Counted from the stretch's first letter, positions 7,859 through 18,941 are shown. The stretch: DNA of 64,000 bases from Arachnia propionica (GCF_037055325.1 NZ_CP146373.1:124001-188000); one strand, 5' to 3'. Notes: a model not told the origin generated them from the sequence alone. Numbers and translations: made by a program.

Positions 7859-9699
7859 GCCGTCGTTCGGTTCGCCGCGGGAGACGTCACACCTGGAAGC
7901 TGCCCCTCGGACGCTCCAGCATGCGGATCCGTGCGTTCATGATGGTTCTGCTTCTGCTGGTAATGGTCTGTGTCGGACGTGCTGTTCAACTGCAGGCCCT
8001 GGAGGCCCAGAGCTTTGCTGCCCAGGCCGCGGAGAAGATGCAGAACACCAGAGACCTGTTGCCCGAACGTGGCTCCATTATGGATCGCAACGGGGTGGTG
8101 CTCGCGGCCACTCAGCCGGCCATGCACATCACGGCTGATCCGGACATGGTGCAGAGCAACGGAGCGGACAAGCGCTATCCGATGAGTGCGAAAAAACAGG
8201 AAGAGGCGGAGGCGGCACCGAAAGCCGTGGCAAAAATCCTGGCCACGCATCTGGGGGGAACTGAGTCAAAATACCTGGAGATCCTGACTGCGCAGGGGAC
8301 TCGGTATGCGGAAATTGCCCGGCACGTTCCAGCTGCCACCTGGACCGAGATCGAAAACGACATGCGCAAAGGTATCGATGGGGACGGCAAACGTCGCTGG
8401 TACGGCCTGTTCGCCGAAAGCGACCCCTTGCGTACCTATCCCAACCGGACACTCGCGAGCAACGTCGTCGGTTTCGTCAATGGGGAGGGCAAGGGAACCG
8501 CGGGACTCGAGGGGATGCTTGACTCCCAGCTGGCAGGGATCCCCGGACAGGAGGTCTACGAACGCTCGACCTACGGACGCATCCCGTTGGGTACCAGCGT
8601 CCTCACCCCGCCCGTGAACGGAGCCAGCTACTCGCTGACTCTGGATGCTGATCTGCAGTGGTCCGCGGAGCAGGCGCTGGCTGACGGCATCGCGACAGCT
8701 GGCGCGAAAACCGGCTCGATTCTCGTGATGAACCCGAATAACGGTGAGATCCTGGCACTGGCGACGGCGCCATCCTTTGACTCGGCCAATCCTGGCGCCA
8801 CGGATGCTGGAAACCTCGGAAACCGCACAGTGACCGAGGCCTATGAACCGGGTTCCACGGAGAAGGTGTTGACCATGGCTGCCCTGACGGACTCGGGGCT
8901 GGTGACCCCGGACACGAAGGTCGATGTGCCTGCCAGCATCACTTCTGGAAGCGGAACCGTCACGGACTCCTTCGAGCACGGGAGAATCAAACTGACTGCT
9001 CGGGGGGTGGTGGCGCAGTCATCTAACATCGGCACCATCAAACTTGCTCGCCAGCTGGACAAGGGGAAACTTCACGAATACCTGACGTCCTTCGGGCTCG
9101 GCTCAGCTCCGGGGGCGGGACTACCTGCAGAAACCGCGGGGTCCCTCCCCGGGGCGGACATGGCCGACTACACACGTGACCAGATTTCCTTCGGGCAAGG
9201 GCTGTCCGTCTCGGTCGTGCAGATGGGGGCTGCGCTCTCTGCGGTCGTCAACGGTGGCACCTACCATCAGCCGCAGATCATCCGATCCGCCGCGAGCCCT
9301 GACGGCACCCCGATCTCGTTGGCAACCCCGGCATCACGTCGCGTGATCTCCGAGGAAGCATCTGGCATGGTGGTCAACATGATGGAATCCGTCATCACGA
9401 GTGTCAGCTCAGAGCGGGCGATTCCCGGATATCGCACCGCGGGTAAATCCGGTACCGCGCAGCGCTACGACGCCAGCTGCAAATGCTATAACGGCTACAC
9501 CTCATCCTTTGTTGGGATTGCACCAGCCGAGAACCCCCAGTTGCTGGTCTACGTTGTGCTCGATCAACCGACGAACGGCAATCTTGGGAGCCAACTGGCT
9601 TTGCCCGTGGTCAACAACGTGCTCCAGACGGCCCTTCCCAGGTACAACGTGGCTCCTTCGAGTACTCCTGCGCCAAAGGAGCCACTGGAGTGGGAGTGA
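7855..9699 (+). CDS. ftsI: Penicillin-binding protein FtsI/PbpB (septal transpeptidase)
   Basis: 614 residues. It has one N-terminal transmembrane helix (about 24-44), a dimerisation domain and a transpeptidase domain. The active-site Ser334 lies in EPGSTEK, the SSN motif is at about 389-391 and KSGT at 531-534. It crosslinks septal peptidoglycan as the partner of FtsW. The GTG start overlaps the ftsL stop by 4 bp (GTGA). No PASTA repeats are seen at the C-terminus. The pair CKC near residue 544 adds cysteines close to the active-site strand. Confidence 0.95.
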   Translation: MSRRSVRRGRRHTWKLPLGRSSMRIRAFMMVLLLLVMVCVGRAVQLQALEAQSFAAQAAEKMQNTRDLLPERGSIMDRNGVVLAATQPAMHITADPDMVQSNGADKRYPMSAKKQEEAEAAPKAVAKILATHLGGTESKYLEILTAQGTRYAEIARHVPAATWTEIENDMRKGIDGDGKRRWYGLFAESDPLRTYPNRTLASNVVGFVNGEGKGTAGLEGMLDSQLAGIPGQEVYERSTYGRIPLGTSVLTPPVNGASYSLTLDADLQWSAEQALADGIATAGAKTGSILVMNPNNGEILALATAPSFDSANPGATDAGNLGNRTVTEAYEPGSTEKVLTMAALTDSGLVTPDTKVDVPASITSGSGTVTDSFEHGRIKLTARGVVAQSSNIGTIKLARQLDKGKLHEYLTSFGLGSAPGAGLPAETAGSLPGADMADYTRDQISFGQGLSVSVVQMGAALSAVVNGGTYHQPQIIRSAASPDGTPISLATPASRRVISEEASGMVVNMMESVITSVSSERAIPGYRTAGKSGTAQRYDASCKCYNGYTSSFVGIAPAENPQLLVYVVLDQPTNGNLGSQLALPVVNNVLQTALPRYNVAPSSTPAPKEPLEWE

Positions 9700-11213
9700 G
9701 CACGCTCAGGCCAGATTTCGTCTCCCCCGTCGCTATTCGGGAAGTGGTGGCCGGGCTCGGTATTTCTGGGGATGCCGGAAATGTTGTGACGACGGGGGTC
9801 TGCCTCGATTCGCGTCTGGTGCGACCGGGGGATCTCTACGTTGCCCTGCCGGGATTTCATTCCCATGGAGCGGCATTCAGCAGGCAAGCCGTGGAACGGG
9901 GAGCCATTGCCATCCTGACCGACCCGGCAGGAGCCCGGGCTGCCGGGGAAGTCGGTGTGCCTGTGCTGGTCAGCGAGCGCTTGCGCCCCGTGATGGCCGA
10001 GGTGAGCGCCCGTGTCTACGGCGAACCCGCGAGCGGGTTGGAACTTTTTGGAGTTACGGGCACCAATGGCAAGACCACCACGGTGGCCTTGTTGGAGGCC
10101 ACGCTGGCTGCCACAGGGCGGCGCGTTGGGACCATTGGGACGCTCGGTTTCCGTCTCGATTGTGTGGCACTGCCATCAGATCGTTCCACGGTGACCACCC
10201 CCGACTCGCCGGATCTTCAGGCGCTGCTGGCCTTGATGCGGGAGCACGGTGCGCAAGCCGTGGCGATCGAGGTGTCCAGTCATGCCATGGCCATGTCCAG
10301 GGCTGATGCGTTGAGGTTCGACGTGGTGGCCTTCCTCAACCTGGGGCGGGACCATCTTGACTTTCATCGCGACATGGAGGAGTACTTCGAGGCCAAGGCA
10401 TCGTTGTTCACTCCCGAACATGCTCGAGCCGCTGTGGTTTGGATCGACGATGAAAACGGCTGCAGGGTTGCGGATAGGGCGCGGAAAGCTGGTCTTCCAG
10501 TTACCACGGTCGGCACATGTGAGGAAGCGGACTACCGTCTCATGGGCTACGAACCTGTTCTTCCGCTGGGTGGACGTGCTCGGTTGCGTACTGCATCGGG
10601 GGAGACGACGGTGGAACTGGCGCTTCCTGGATGGCACAACATGGTGGATGCCGCTATCGCCCTGGCGATGCTCGAACGTGTGGGGATCTCGGTCGAGGAC
10701 GTGCTCCCGGGCTTAGCGCGTGCACAGGTGCCCGGACGGATGCAGGTGCTGCCACTGCCCGAGATGGCCCCGACCGTGGTCGTGGACTTCGCTCACACCC
10801 CGCAGGCAGTGGCCGCCACCCTGGATGCTCTCCAGGGATTCAGCGAGGTGATAACCGTCGTGGGCTGCGGTGGGGACCGAGATCCTGACAAACGTCCCCT
10901 GATGGGGCGCGCCGCTGCTGAGCGCAGTGACGTTCTGATCATCACGGATGACAATCCTCGCACTGAGGACCCTGCCAGTATCCGGGCCGCCATGCTTGCT
11001 GGAACCGCCGATTCACGGGCCCGGATCGTCGAGGCCGGGGGAAGAGGCGGTGCGATTGAACTGGCGCTCGCAACAGCTGGGCGCGATAGTGTTGTGGCGA
11101 TTCTCGGGAAGGGACACGAACAGGGTCAGCAGATCGGTGACCGGATCGTGGCCTTCGACGATGCCTTGGTCGCTCTCGAGACCTGGCGACGGATGGAAGG
11201 AAGTGGTCGATGA
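9690..11213 (+). CDS. murE: UDP-MurNAc-tripeptide synthetase MurE
   Basis: 507 residues. The ATP-binding loop [11 protein letters not shown] is at about 121-131, with the Mur ligase central and C-terminal domains after it. DDNPRTEDP near residue 420 is the DNPR motif that selects diaminopimelate rather than lysine as the third amino acid. Two starts are possible: GTG 9690 (AAAGGAG 8 bp upstream) or GTG 9696 (4-bp GTGA overlap with ftsI, as at the other junctions). They differ by two residues. The product adds diaminopimelate to UDP-MurNAc-dipeptide in the cytoplasm. Confidence 0.94.
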   Translation: MGVSTLRPDFVSPVAIREVVAGLGISGDAGNVVTTGVCLDSRLVRPGDLYVALPGFHSHGAAFSRQAVERGAIAILTDPAGARAAGEVGVPVLVSERLRPVMAEVSARVYGEPASGLELFGVTGTNGKTTTVALLEATLAATGRRVGTIGTLGFRLDCVALPSDRSTVTTPDSPDLQALLALMREHGAQAVAIEVSSHAMAMSRADALRFDVVAFLNLGRDHLDFHRDMEEYFEAKASLFTPEHARAAVVWIDDENGCRVADRARKAGLPVTTVGTCEEADYRLMGYEPVLPLGGRARLRTASGETTVELALPGWHNMVDAAIALAMLERVGISVEDVLPGLARAQVPGRMQVLPLPEMAPTVVVDFAHTPQAVAATLDALQGFSEVITVVGCGGDRDPDKRPLMGRAAAERSDVLIITDDNPRTEDPASIRAAMLAGTADSRARIVEAGGRGGAIELALATAGRDSVVAILGKGHEQGQQIGDRIVAFDDALVALETWRRMEGSGR

Positions 11214-12643
11214 GGGCGAGGCGGCTCAGCGAGCTGGTGGAGCTGATGCAGCCAGCGGCCGTCGAAGTGGTGGGTGATGACACGGTGGTTGGTGCCGACG
11301 TGGTGCTTGACAATCGCAAGGCCACACCCGGCAGTCTTTTCATCGCCATCCCCGGCTCCCGGGTCGATGGTCACTCCTTCGCCCCGCAGGCCGTGGCCGC
11401 GGGGGCGGTCGCGGTGCTCGGGAATTTCGTCACCGAGGCCGATGTCCCCCACATCCTGGTCGAGGACACTGTGCAAGGACTCTCGTGGCTGGCGCGAGGA
11501 CTGGTCCGGGAGGAACGCGCCCGGGGAATGGTGAGCCTCGGTGTCACGGGGTCCTCCGGAAAGACTTCCACTAAGGATCTCCTGGCGCAGGTGCTGGAGG
11601 CGAAGGGGACCACCGTCGCTCCGACAGGAAGCCAGAACAACGAGATCGGTGTGCCACTGACGGCATGTCGGATCGATGGATCGACGCAGTTCCTCGTTAG
11701 TGAGATGGGTTCCAGAGGGGTCGGACACATCGAGTGGCTCACCTCACTGGTGGGCCTCGACGTCGGGATCGTGCTGAACATCGGGCGCGCCCATGTAGGC
11801 GAGTTCGGCGGGCTCGAGCGGACCGCCCGCGCTAAATCAGAGATCATCACGGGACTGGGAGCCGAGGGGTGGGCGGTGCTGAACGCCGACGACCCCTCCT
11901 GCCGGGCGATGCGGGATGAAACTGCGGCCCGGGTGGCGTGGTTCGGGGAGGGTGACCTGCCCGAGGGAGACCTGCAGGTCGCTGCCCGGGATGTCGTGTG
12001 TGGCGAATCCGCGCGGGCCGCCTTCACGTTGGTGGTCACCCGGGAATCGGAAACCATCTCGGCTCCGGTCTCGCTCCGGGTGATCGGCAGACACCAAGTT
12101 TCCAACGCTTTGGCTGCGGCTGCCGCCGGGCTGGCGGTCGGCATGACCATTGCGGAGGTGGCCGGGGCCCTGTCGGCTGCCGAGTCTCGTTCGGACTGGC
12201 GGATGGAGGTGGTGCGCTGCAGCGAGGACCGGATCGTTTTGAATGACGCTTACAACGCCAACCCTGATTCGATGGCCGCCGCTCTGCGCACTGCGGCCAA
12301 CCTGATCGCCGGACAGCGCAGGAGCCATCCTGGGGCCCGTGCCGTGGCGGTGCTGGGGGACATGCATGAACTTGGCCCCGAATCGGCAGAACTGCATGCC
12401 GAGGCCGGAACGCTGGCAGCCGATCTCGGGATCGATGAGCTTCTCTCGGTCGGGGAGCATGCCGGGATCGTGGCGGAAGCGGCACGTACACGGGGGATTG
12501 AAGCTCGGGTGGTCACCCGTGAGGAGGCCGCGCAGGTGGAGCTCGCACCGGGGGATCTTCTCCTGGTCAAGGGCTCGCGCAGCGTGGGCCTGGAACTGGT
12601 GGCCGACGCTGTGGCGAAACGAATCGGAGGCGTCCCCAAGTGA
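11210..12643 (+). CDS. murF: UDP-MurNAc-tripeptide-D-Ala-D-Ala ligase MurF
   Basis: 477 residues with the ATP loop GVTGSSGKTSTKD near residue 105. LNDAYNANPDSM near residue 345 is a typical MurF segment. It adds D-Ala-D-Ala to complete the UDP-MurNAc pentapeptide. The ATG overlaps the murE stop by 4 bp and the stop overlaps mraY, so it is locked in the operon. The length is normal for the family. Confidence 0.94.
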   Translation: MRARRLSELVELMQPAAVEVVGDDTVVGADVVLDNRKATPGSLFIAIPGSRVDGHSFAPQAVAAGAVAVLGNFVTEADVPHILVEDTVQGLSWLARGLVREERARGMVSLGVTGSSGKTSTKDLLAQVLEAKGTTVAPTGSQNNEIGVPLTACRIDGSTQFLVSEMGSRGVGHIEWLTSLVGLDVGIVLNIGRAHVGEFGGLERTARAKSEIITGLGAEGWAVLNADDPSCRAMRDETAARVAWFGEGDLPEGDLQVAARDVVCGESARAAFTLVVTRESETISAPVSLRVIGRHQVSNALAAAAAGLAVGMTIAEVAGALSAAESRSDWRMEVVRCSEDRIVLNDAYNANPDSMAAALRTAANLIAGQRRSHPGARAVAVLGDMHELGPESAELHAEAGTLAADLGIDELLSVGEHAGIVAEAARTRGIEARVVTREEAAQVELAPGDLLLVKGSRSVGLELVADAVAKRIGGVPK

Positions 12644-13710
12644 GAACGATCCTGGCGGCTGGGGGGCTGTCCCTCCTGCTGACACTGCTGGTCACCCCAC
12701 AGTTCATCAAGTTCCTGACGCGGCGTCAGTACGGTCAGTTCATCCGTGACGACGGTCCCAAGGAACACTTGACCAAGCGAGGCACCCCGACCATGGGGGG
12801 CGTCGTCATCGTTGCTTCCGTGGTGCTGTCCTACTTCATCGCCCACTTGATCCTGTGGGAGTCAGTGACGGTCTCCGGGGTGTTGCTGCTTGGGGTCATG
12901 ACCGCTCTCGGATTCCTCGGGTTCCTGGATGACTGGGCGAAGATCTCCAAGGAGCGTTCCCTGGGGCTCACCCCCAGGGGGAAACTGATCGGGCAGTTTA
13001 CGATCGGTGGCGTCTTCGCGGTGCTGGCGCTCAATTTCCCAGACGAACGTGGTCTTCGTCCCGCATCGGAGTTCGTCTCCTTCCTGCGTGACCTGCCTTG
13101 GTTACATCTCCCGTTCTTCCTGGCGGTTATCTGGATTGTCTTCTTGTTGATGGCCTGGCCCAACGCCACCAACCTCACAGACGGTCTTGACGGTCTGCTT
13201 GCGGGCAGTGCAACGCTGGTGTTCGCGGCCTTCTCGCTGGTCAACATCTGGCAGTTCAACCAATGGTGCGGCAGGGTTTCCAGCGTCGGCCCTCTCTGTT
13301 ACGAGGTGCGCGACCCCTACGACCTGGCGGTGGTCTCAACGGCACTCGCCGGCTCCTGCTTCGGTTTCCTGTGGTGGAACGCCAAACCCGCTCGGATCTT
13401 CATGGGCGATACCGGCTCCATGGCCATCGGTGCGGCTCTCGCGGGATTGTCGATCATGACCCGCACGGAACTGCTGCTGGTAATCATGGGTTTCCTGTTC
13501 GTCATGGAGGCCGGTTCCGTGGCGCTCCAAGTGGGGTATTTCAAGGCTACGAAGGGTAAACGCATCTTCAAGATGTCGCCCATCCACCACCATTTCGAAC
13601 TTCTTGGGTGGCAGGAGGTCACTGTGGTGATCCGGTTCTGGATCATCTGTGGACTGTGCGTCGCCATTGGTGTCGGTATCTTCTACGCGGAATGGGTGGT
13701 CGGTCAGTGA
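12640..13710 (+). CDS. mraY: Phospho-MurNAc-pentapeptide transferase MraY
   Basis: 356 residues with about ten transmembrane helices. Signature segments are FLDDWAKIS (catalytic Asp region), [20 protein letters not shown] and [11 protein letters not shown]. It transfers phospho-MurNAc-pentapeptide to undecaprenyl phosphate to make lipid I at the inner face of the membrane. The GTG start forms a 4-bp overlap with murF. Confidence 0.96.
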   Translation: MRTILAAGGLSLLLTLLVTPQFIKFLTRRQYGQFIRDDGPKEHLTKRGTPTMGGVVIVASVVLSYFIAHLILWESVTVSGVLLLGVMTALGFLGFLDDWAKISKERSLGLTPRGKLIGQFTIGGVFAVLALNFPDERGLRPASEFVSFLRDLPWLHLPFFLAVIWIVFLLMAWPNATNLTDGLDGLLAGSATLVFAAFSLVNIWQFNQWCGRVSSVGPLCYEVRDPYDLAVVSTALAGSCFGFLWWNAKPARIFMGDTGSMAIGAALAGLSIMTRTELLLVIMGFLFVMEAGSVALQVGYFKATKGKRIFKMSPIHHHFELLGWQEVTVVIRFWIICGLCVAIGVGIFYAEWVVGQ

Positions 13711-15161
13711 AAGAATTTCTCCGCACGGCGAATCGGCTGAGCGACTGGAGCCGGGTGCACGCCGTCGTGGCGGGCCTCGGCGTCTCAGGTTATTCGGCAG
13801 CCGATGGGCTGCTCTCGCTCGGGGCGAGAGTCACGGTTCTAGACGAATCGAACGTCCACGCCGACAAAGCAGCCATTCTGGAGGCCCTCGACGCCACGGT
13901 GCGACTCGGCAAGGGCGCGACCGCCGAGCTGCCGGGGGATACGGATCTGGTGGTCACATCCCCGGGGTGGCGTCCCGACGCCCCGTTGCTCACTCGGGCG
14001 TTGGAACGTGGGATCCCTGTGTGGGGGGATATCGAGCTCGCTTGGCGGATGCAGCAGCCTGACCGAGCCATTCCGTGGCTCGGGGTCACCGGCACTAACG
14101 GGAAGACCACCACCACCCAGATGGTCGAATCCATGCTACGGGCCGCCGGGATGCGGGCAGCGGCGGTCGGGAACATCGGTCGCCCCATCATCGAGGCCAT
14201 CCTCGACGACGAACCCTATGATGCATTGGTAGTCGAGCTATCGAGCTTCCAGTTGCACTGGGTGCACACCCTCGCCCTTCATTCTGCTGCGGTACTGAAC
14301 CTGCACGAGGACCACCTCGAGTTCTACGACGGGCCCGGCGGATACGAACGCTACGTAGCCGACAAGGCCAGGATCTTCGAGCGGGTCATGAATGCCTGTG
14401 TGTACAACGTGGCTGAACCCGAGACCGAACGTCTCGTGGAGGAAGCCGAGGTCACGGAAGGTGCCCGCGCCATCGGCTTCACCACTGGCATTCCCGCGAT
14501 TTCTATGGTCGGCGTGGTGGATGATCTGATCGTCGACCGCGCTTTCGTTGCCCAGCGGCACAGCTCTGCGCTGGAACTCGCCAAGGTTGCGGATGTTCAG
14601 CCCTATGCTCCGCACAACGTTGCCAATGCCTGCGCCGCGGCCGCCTTGGCGCGCAGCCTAGGGGTGCCTGCAAAGGCCGTGGCCCAGGGCCTTCGGGACC
14701 TGCGCCTTGCTGGGCATCGCATAGCAGAGGTGGCTGAGATTAACGGCGTGCGCTGGATCGACGACTCGAAGGCCACGAATCCGCACGCAGCGGACTCGGC
14801 GATGCAGGCATTCTCGTCGTTCGTGTGGGTGGCGGGGGGACAGACCAAGGGAACCAGCTTCGATGATCTGATCATCGCCCACCGCGATCGGATCCGGGCG
14901 GCGATCCTCATCGGTATCGACAGGCTTGTTATAGCGGAAGCATTGTCCCGACACGCGCCCGATGTTCCTGTGATCATCCTGGACAGCAGCGACCATGGTG
15001 TGATGGACGAGGTGGTCTCCCACGCGGCGCGTCTTGCCCGTGAGGGTGACGCGGTGCTCCTGAGCCCCGGAAGCGCCTCGCTCGACATGTTCACGGGCTA
15101 CGACGACCGCGGAGAATGCTTTGCCGCCGCGGTTCGGAGTCTTCAGGCACCGAGCAGTTAG
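13707..15161 (+). CDS. murD: UDP-MurNAc-L-Ala:D-Glu ligase MurD
   Basis: 484 residues from GTG 13707, which overlaps the mraY stop by 4 bp. An ATG at 13692 is an alternative that would add five residues. The dinucleotide-like N-terminal fold begins with [13 protein letters not shown]. The ATP loop [13 protein letters not shown] is near residue 128 and [12 protein letters not shown] near residue 350 is characteristic. It adds D-Glu to UDP-MurNAc-L-Ala. Within the operon it lies between mraY and ftsW. Confidence 0.94.
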   Translation: MKEFLRTANRLSDWSRVHAVVAGLGVSGYSAADGLLSLGARVTVLDESNVHADKAAILEALDATVRLGKGATAELPGDTDLVVTSPGWRPDAPLLTRALERGIPVWGDIELAWRMQQPDRAIPWLGVTGTNGKTTTTQMVESMLRAAGMRAAAVGNIGRPIIEAILDDEPYDALVVELSSFQLHWVHTLALHSAAVLNLHEDHLEFYDGPGGYERYVADKARIFERVMNACVYNVAEPETERLVEEAEVTEGARAIGFTTGIPAISMVGVVDDLIVDRAFVAQRHSSALELAKVADVQPYAPHNVANACAAAALARSLGVPAKAVAQGLRDLRLAGHRIAEVAEINGVRWIDDSKATNPHAADSAMQAFSSFVWVAGGQTKGTSFDDLIIAHRDRIRAAILIGIDRLVIAEALSRHAPDVPVIILDSSDHGVMDEVVSHAARLAREGDAVLLSPGSASLDMFTGYDDRGECFAAAVRSLQAPSS

Positions 15162-15169
15162 GCACGCCA

Positions 15170-16399
15170 ATGGCCAAAGCGCCCTCCGCCGGACGGTCGT
15201 CCGGCAACGTGGTGCGTGCGCTGACCCGGTCTCCGATGGCGGATCACCATCTCATCATCTTCGCCACGGTCATCCTCACGGCAATCGGAGAGATGATGGT
15301 GCTGTCGTCGTCATCGGTGATAGCGCTCTTCCAAGGAGAATCCCCGTACTACTACATGATTCGCCAGCTTATTTTCCTGATCGTCGGGTTGCTCCTGATG
15401 ATTCCCATCAGTCGCATGAAACCGGAGACGTTGCGGAAACTGGCGGCTCCCGCCTGGGCAGCCGCCGTGATCGGGTTGATCCTCGTTCAGACCCCACTGG
15501 GATACGAAACCAACGGCAACCGCAACTGGATCCGGATCGGAGGTTTGCTGACCATCCAGCCATCGGAGTTCGCGAAGCTGGCCCTGGTGCTGTGGGCGGC
15601 CGCTCTGTTCCACAACAAACGCCGTCGCTTGAAAGAACCCGCTCAGTTGCTGCTGCCCTTCATCCCAGGGGCCTTGGCGATGTTGGCTCTGATCCTGGCC
15701 GGGCGTGACCTCGGCACCGGGTTGATCTTCGGCGCCATGATCTTCTCCCTGTTGTTCTTCGTCGGGACTTCGCTGCGAATCCTGGTGCCGTCGCTGTTGG
15801 CGGCGATCGGTGTCGTGTTGGTGCTGGTGCTGGGATCGGAGAACCGGATGGCGCGTTTCATGGCTTTCTTCGATCCGCAGGCCAACCCTGACCTGGCCTC
15901 CCAGCCCCTTTCGGCGTTGTATGCGCTGGCCAGTGGTGGTTGGTGGGGGCTCGGGCTCGGAGCGGGTAAACAGAAATGGGGAGGTTTGAAAGATGGCGCG
16001 CACACAGATTTCGTGTTCGCGGTGCTGGGCGAGGAGCTCGGGTTGTTCGGGGTGCTGCTCGTGATCGGGTTGTTCGCCCTTCTGATGCGCAGTGGATTCC
16101 AGGTGGCACTCAAGTCTGACCAACTGTTCAACCGCATCGCTGCTTCCGGGGTGACCGCCTGGTTCCTGCTCCAGGCAATCGTCAACATAATGGTGGTCAT
16201 GAACCTGCTGCCCGTGCTCGGTGTCCCATTGCCCTTCATCTCCTCAGGGGGGTCCGCCCTGATGGCTAACCTGCTGGCCGTGGCCGTATTGCTGGCCTGC
16301 GCCCGGGACACGCCTGATGCCCGTGCCTATCTCGAGAACCGGCGGCGTGGGGCAGGGCCACGTATGACCAGCGTGCTCGCTGCGGGAGGGAACTCGTGA
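15170..16399 (+). CDS. ftsW: Lipid II polymerase FtsW (SEDS family)
   Basis: 409 residues with about ten transmembrane helices. The C-terminal SEDS signature PFISSGGSALMANL is intact, and an extracellular loop holds the segment GAHTDFVFAVLGEELG. It polymerises lipid II glycan strands at the septum with FtsI. The ATG at 15170 is 8 bp after murD. It has only a weak ribosome-binding site (TTAGGCA), consistent with coupling. The protein starts with a short basic Ser/Arg-rich cytoplasmic tail. Confidence 0.94.
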   Translation: MAKAPSAGRSSGNVVRALTRSPMADHHLIIFATVILTAIGEMMVLSSSSVIALFQGESPYYYMIRQLIFLIVGLLLMIPISRMKPETLRKLAAPAWAAAVIGLILVQTPLGYETNGNRNWIRIGGLLTIQPSEFAKLALVLWAAALFHNKRRRLKEPAQLLLPFIPGALAMLALILAGRDLGTGLIFGAMIFSLLFFVGTSLRILVPSLLAAIGVVLVLVLGSENRMARFMAFFDPQANPDLASQPLSALYALASGGWWGLGLGAGKQKWGGLKDGAHTDFVFAVLGEELGLFGVLLVIGLFALLMRSGFQVALKSDQLFNRIAASGVTAWFLLQAIVNIMVVMNLLPVLGVPLPFISSGGSALMANLLAVAVLLACARDTPDARAYLENRRRGAGPRMTSVLAAGGNS

Positions 16400-17493
16400 C
16401 CCGCATTGTGCTGGCCGGTGGCGGCACTGCCGGCCACACCTCTCCGTTGATCGCGACGGCCCAGGCGCTGGCCGAGCTGGACCCAGAGGTGGAGATCACC
16501 TGTATCGGAACGAGTAAGGGACTCGAGACCAGAGTGATACCACAAGCCGGTCTCAGACTGGAGCTGATTCGCCCCGTTCCCATGCCGCGGAAACCGAACT
16601 TCGACCTGGTCAAGCTGCCCTGGAATCTGAGGCAGTCTGTGCGGGAGGCGCGTGCCATCCTGCGCCAGGCGAAGGCTCAGGCGCTGATCGGCTTCGGCGG
16701 GTATGTCGCCATTCCTGCCTACCTGGCGGCCCGCGCCATGAAGGTCCCCGTTCTCGTGCACGAGGCCAACCGTGTGGTTGGTATCGCGAACAAGGTAGCT
16801 GCCAGGTTTGCGGCCTTAACCGGGTACACCTTCCCCGACACCCAGATCCGGGGAGGAAGACGGATTGGGATGCCGATGAGCCGCAGCATCACTCGTCCTG
16901 GAATCACCCGCACCGAGGCCAGGGAACGTTTTGGCCTGGACCCCGAAAGGCCCACGCTGCTGGTCAGTGGCGGTTCCCAAGGGGCGCGGGCCATCAACCA
17001 AGCCCTCTCCGCTGCGGTTCCTGCCATTCTGGATGCCGGAATCCAGGTACTGCACGTGCTGGGGGCCAAAAACTTCACGGACACGGATGTTGTGGTCGAG
17101 TCTGAGAACGGGTCACGTTACGTCCCTGTGGCCTATGTCGACGCCATGGTCGAAGCCTACGTGGCTGCGGACCTGATGATTGGCCGAGCCGGGGCGGGTA
17201 CCGTCATGGAGACGGCGGTTTTGGGACTGCCTGTGATCTTCATTCCCTTGCCCTGGGGCAACGGCGAGCAGGCCCGGAACGCCGCAGGACTAGTGGCGGA
17301 CGGGGCGGGGATCCTGCTTCCCGAGGCCGACCTCAGCGCCGATAAACTGTCGGACATGGTGATCCCCACCATCACGGACACGGAGAAGTTGGCTCGCATG
17401 GCCGAACTGGCCCGGCCCCATTCGCCCGCGGATGCCGCCGATGTCCTGGCGAGGGCCGCCGTGAACGTTGTTCGAGGAGAAGAGGCATCGTGA
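16396..17493 (+). CDS. murG: Undecaprenyl-PP-MurNAc-pentapeptide GlcNAc transferase MurG
   Basis: 365 residues of GT-B fold. The N-terminal glycine loop GGGTAGHTSPL binds lipid I. GRAGAGTVMETAVLGLP near residue 258 and the LPWGNGEQARNA segment are the UDP-GlcNAc-binding region. It converts lipid I to lipid II at the membrane's inner face. The GTG start overlaps the ftsW stop by 4 bp. Confidence 0.95.
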   Translation: MTRIVLAGGGTAGHTSPLIATAQALAELDPEVEITCIGTSKGLETRVIPQAGLRLELIRPVPMPRKPNFDLVKLPWNLRQSVREARAILRQAKAQALIGFGGYVAIPAYLAARAMKVPVLVHEANRVVGIANKVAARFAALTGYTFPDTQIRGGRRIGMPMSRSITRPGITRTEARERFGLDPERPTLLVSGGSQGARAINQALSAAVPAILDAGIQVLHVLGAKNFTDTDVVVESENGSRYVPVAYVDAMVEAYVAADLMIGRAGAGTVMETAVLGLPVIFIPLPWGNGEQARNAAGLVADGAGILLPEADLSADKLSDMVIPTITDTEKLARMAELARPHSPADAADVLARAAVNVVRGEEAS

Positions 17494-18941
17494 GCTTGCT
17501 CACCCCTATCGAGGTCCAGCCCGCCACAGAGGTCGGTCCCGTTCATTTCATAGCCATCGGTGGTTCTGGGATGAACGGCATCGCCCGGCTCTATGCGGAA
17601 CTGGGCATCCCCACCAGCGGGTCCGATCGGTCCGAATCCGCCACACTGGACTCCCTGCGGGAGGTCGGAATCACCTGCTACGCCGGTCACGACGCGTCTC
17701 AGCTCGGTGAAGCCAGAACTGTGGTGATCTCCTCCGCGATCCGCGAAGACAATCCGGAGCTTGCCGAGGCGCGCCGCCGAGGCCTGCGGGTCTGGCATCG
17801 CTCAGCAGCGCTGGCGGCCCTCATGCTGGGCAAGCAGGGGGTCTCGATCGCGGGAACCCACGGTAAGACCACCACCACTGCCATGACTGCCGTTATGTTG
17901 CAGCAGGCCGGGGCTGACCCCAGCTACGTCATCGGGGGAAAGCTTGCCACCACCAAGGTCAGTTCCGCTATCGGCACAGGGGATGCTTTTGTCATCGAGG
18001 CGGATGAGTCGGATGCATCCTTCCTCCAGTACCCGACCCGGGTTGCGATCATCACCAGTGTTGAGCCCGATCATCTGGCCAACTGGGGCACCCCGGAGGC
18101 CTACACCGAGGGCTATCACACTTTTGCGACCCTTCCCGCTGTCGAGTGGGTGATTGTGAATGTGGATGATCCCGGTGCTCGCGGCTTGGCCGACAGACTT
18201 CGTGCCGAGGGCAGACAGGTGATCCGCTACGGATTCGCCGAGGACGCCGACGTGCGGGTTTCGGATGCTCGTCCGGTCAGGGAGGGAATCACCGGTACCC
18301 TCCGGTACGGGAAAGAGACGGGTGTGCTCCGGCTCAAGGTTCCGGGTAACCACAACTTGTCCAACGCTTCGGCCGCCTACGCGGCGGGTCGTGTCCTCGG
18401 CCTCGGACACGAGGAGGCTCTGGCAGCGCTCGGGCAGTTCACGGGAACGCTGCGTCGGTTCGAACTCATCACCGATACCGCTGGGATCCGGGTCTACGAT
18501 GACTACGCCCACCACCCGACGGAGATCAGGGCGGCCCTGAACGCCGCGCGGCACGCCACTGATGTCGGTAACGAGGACACGGGACTGGGCGGGCGCCTGA
18601 TCGCCTGCTTCCAGCCACATCTGTACTCCCGGACCGCAGATTTCTACGAGGAGTTCGGTGAGGTGCTGACCCTTGCGGACATCGCGGTGATCAATGATGT
18701 CTGTGGCGATCGCGAGGATCCGATTCCCGGGGTGACGGGGCAGCTCGTGGTGGACGCCGCCCAGCGGCACGGGGTCCGTGAGGTGGTCTACGTGGTGGAC
18801 AAATATGATCTCCCTGCCGCCCTGAACGAGATCTCCCGTCCGGGAGACCTCATCATCACCCTGGGCTGTGGTGACGTCACGATCGTGGGTCCGCTGCTGG
18901 CGCCGCTGCTGGCCCGGCGTCCGGAGGCACAGAACCGTTGA
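17490..18941 (+). CDS. murC: UDP-MurNAc:L-alanine ligase MurC
   Basis: 483 residues. The N-terminal GGSGMNGIARL loop, the ATP site AGTHGKTTTTAM near residue 125 and DDYAHHPTEI near residue 335 are MurC signatures. It adds the first amino acid of the stem peptide. The GTG start overlaps the murG stop and its own stop overlaps ftsQ. Confidence 0.95.
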   Translation: MSLLTPIEVQPATEVGPVHFIAIGGSGMNGIARLYAELGIPTSGSDRSESATLDSLREVGITCYAGHDASQLGEARTVVISSAIREDNPELAEARRRGLRVWHRSAALAALMLGKQGVSIAGTHGKTTTTAMTAVMLQQAGADPSYVIGGKLATTKVSSAIGTGDAFVIEADESDASFLQYPTRVAIITSVEPDHLANWGTPEAYTEGYHTFATLPAVEWVIVNVDDPGARGLADRLRAEGRQVIRYGFAEDADVRVSDARPVREGITGTLRYGKETGVLRLKVPGNHNLSNASAAYAAGRVLGLGHEEALAALGQFTGTLRRFELITDTAGIRVYDDYAHHPTEIRAALNAARHATDVGNEDTGLGGRLIACFQPHLYSRTADFYEEFGEVLTLADIAVINDVCGDREDPIPGVTGQLVVDAAQRHGVREVVYVVDKYDLPAALNEISRPGDLIITLGCGDVTIVGPLLAPLLARRPEAQNR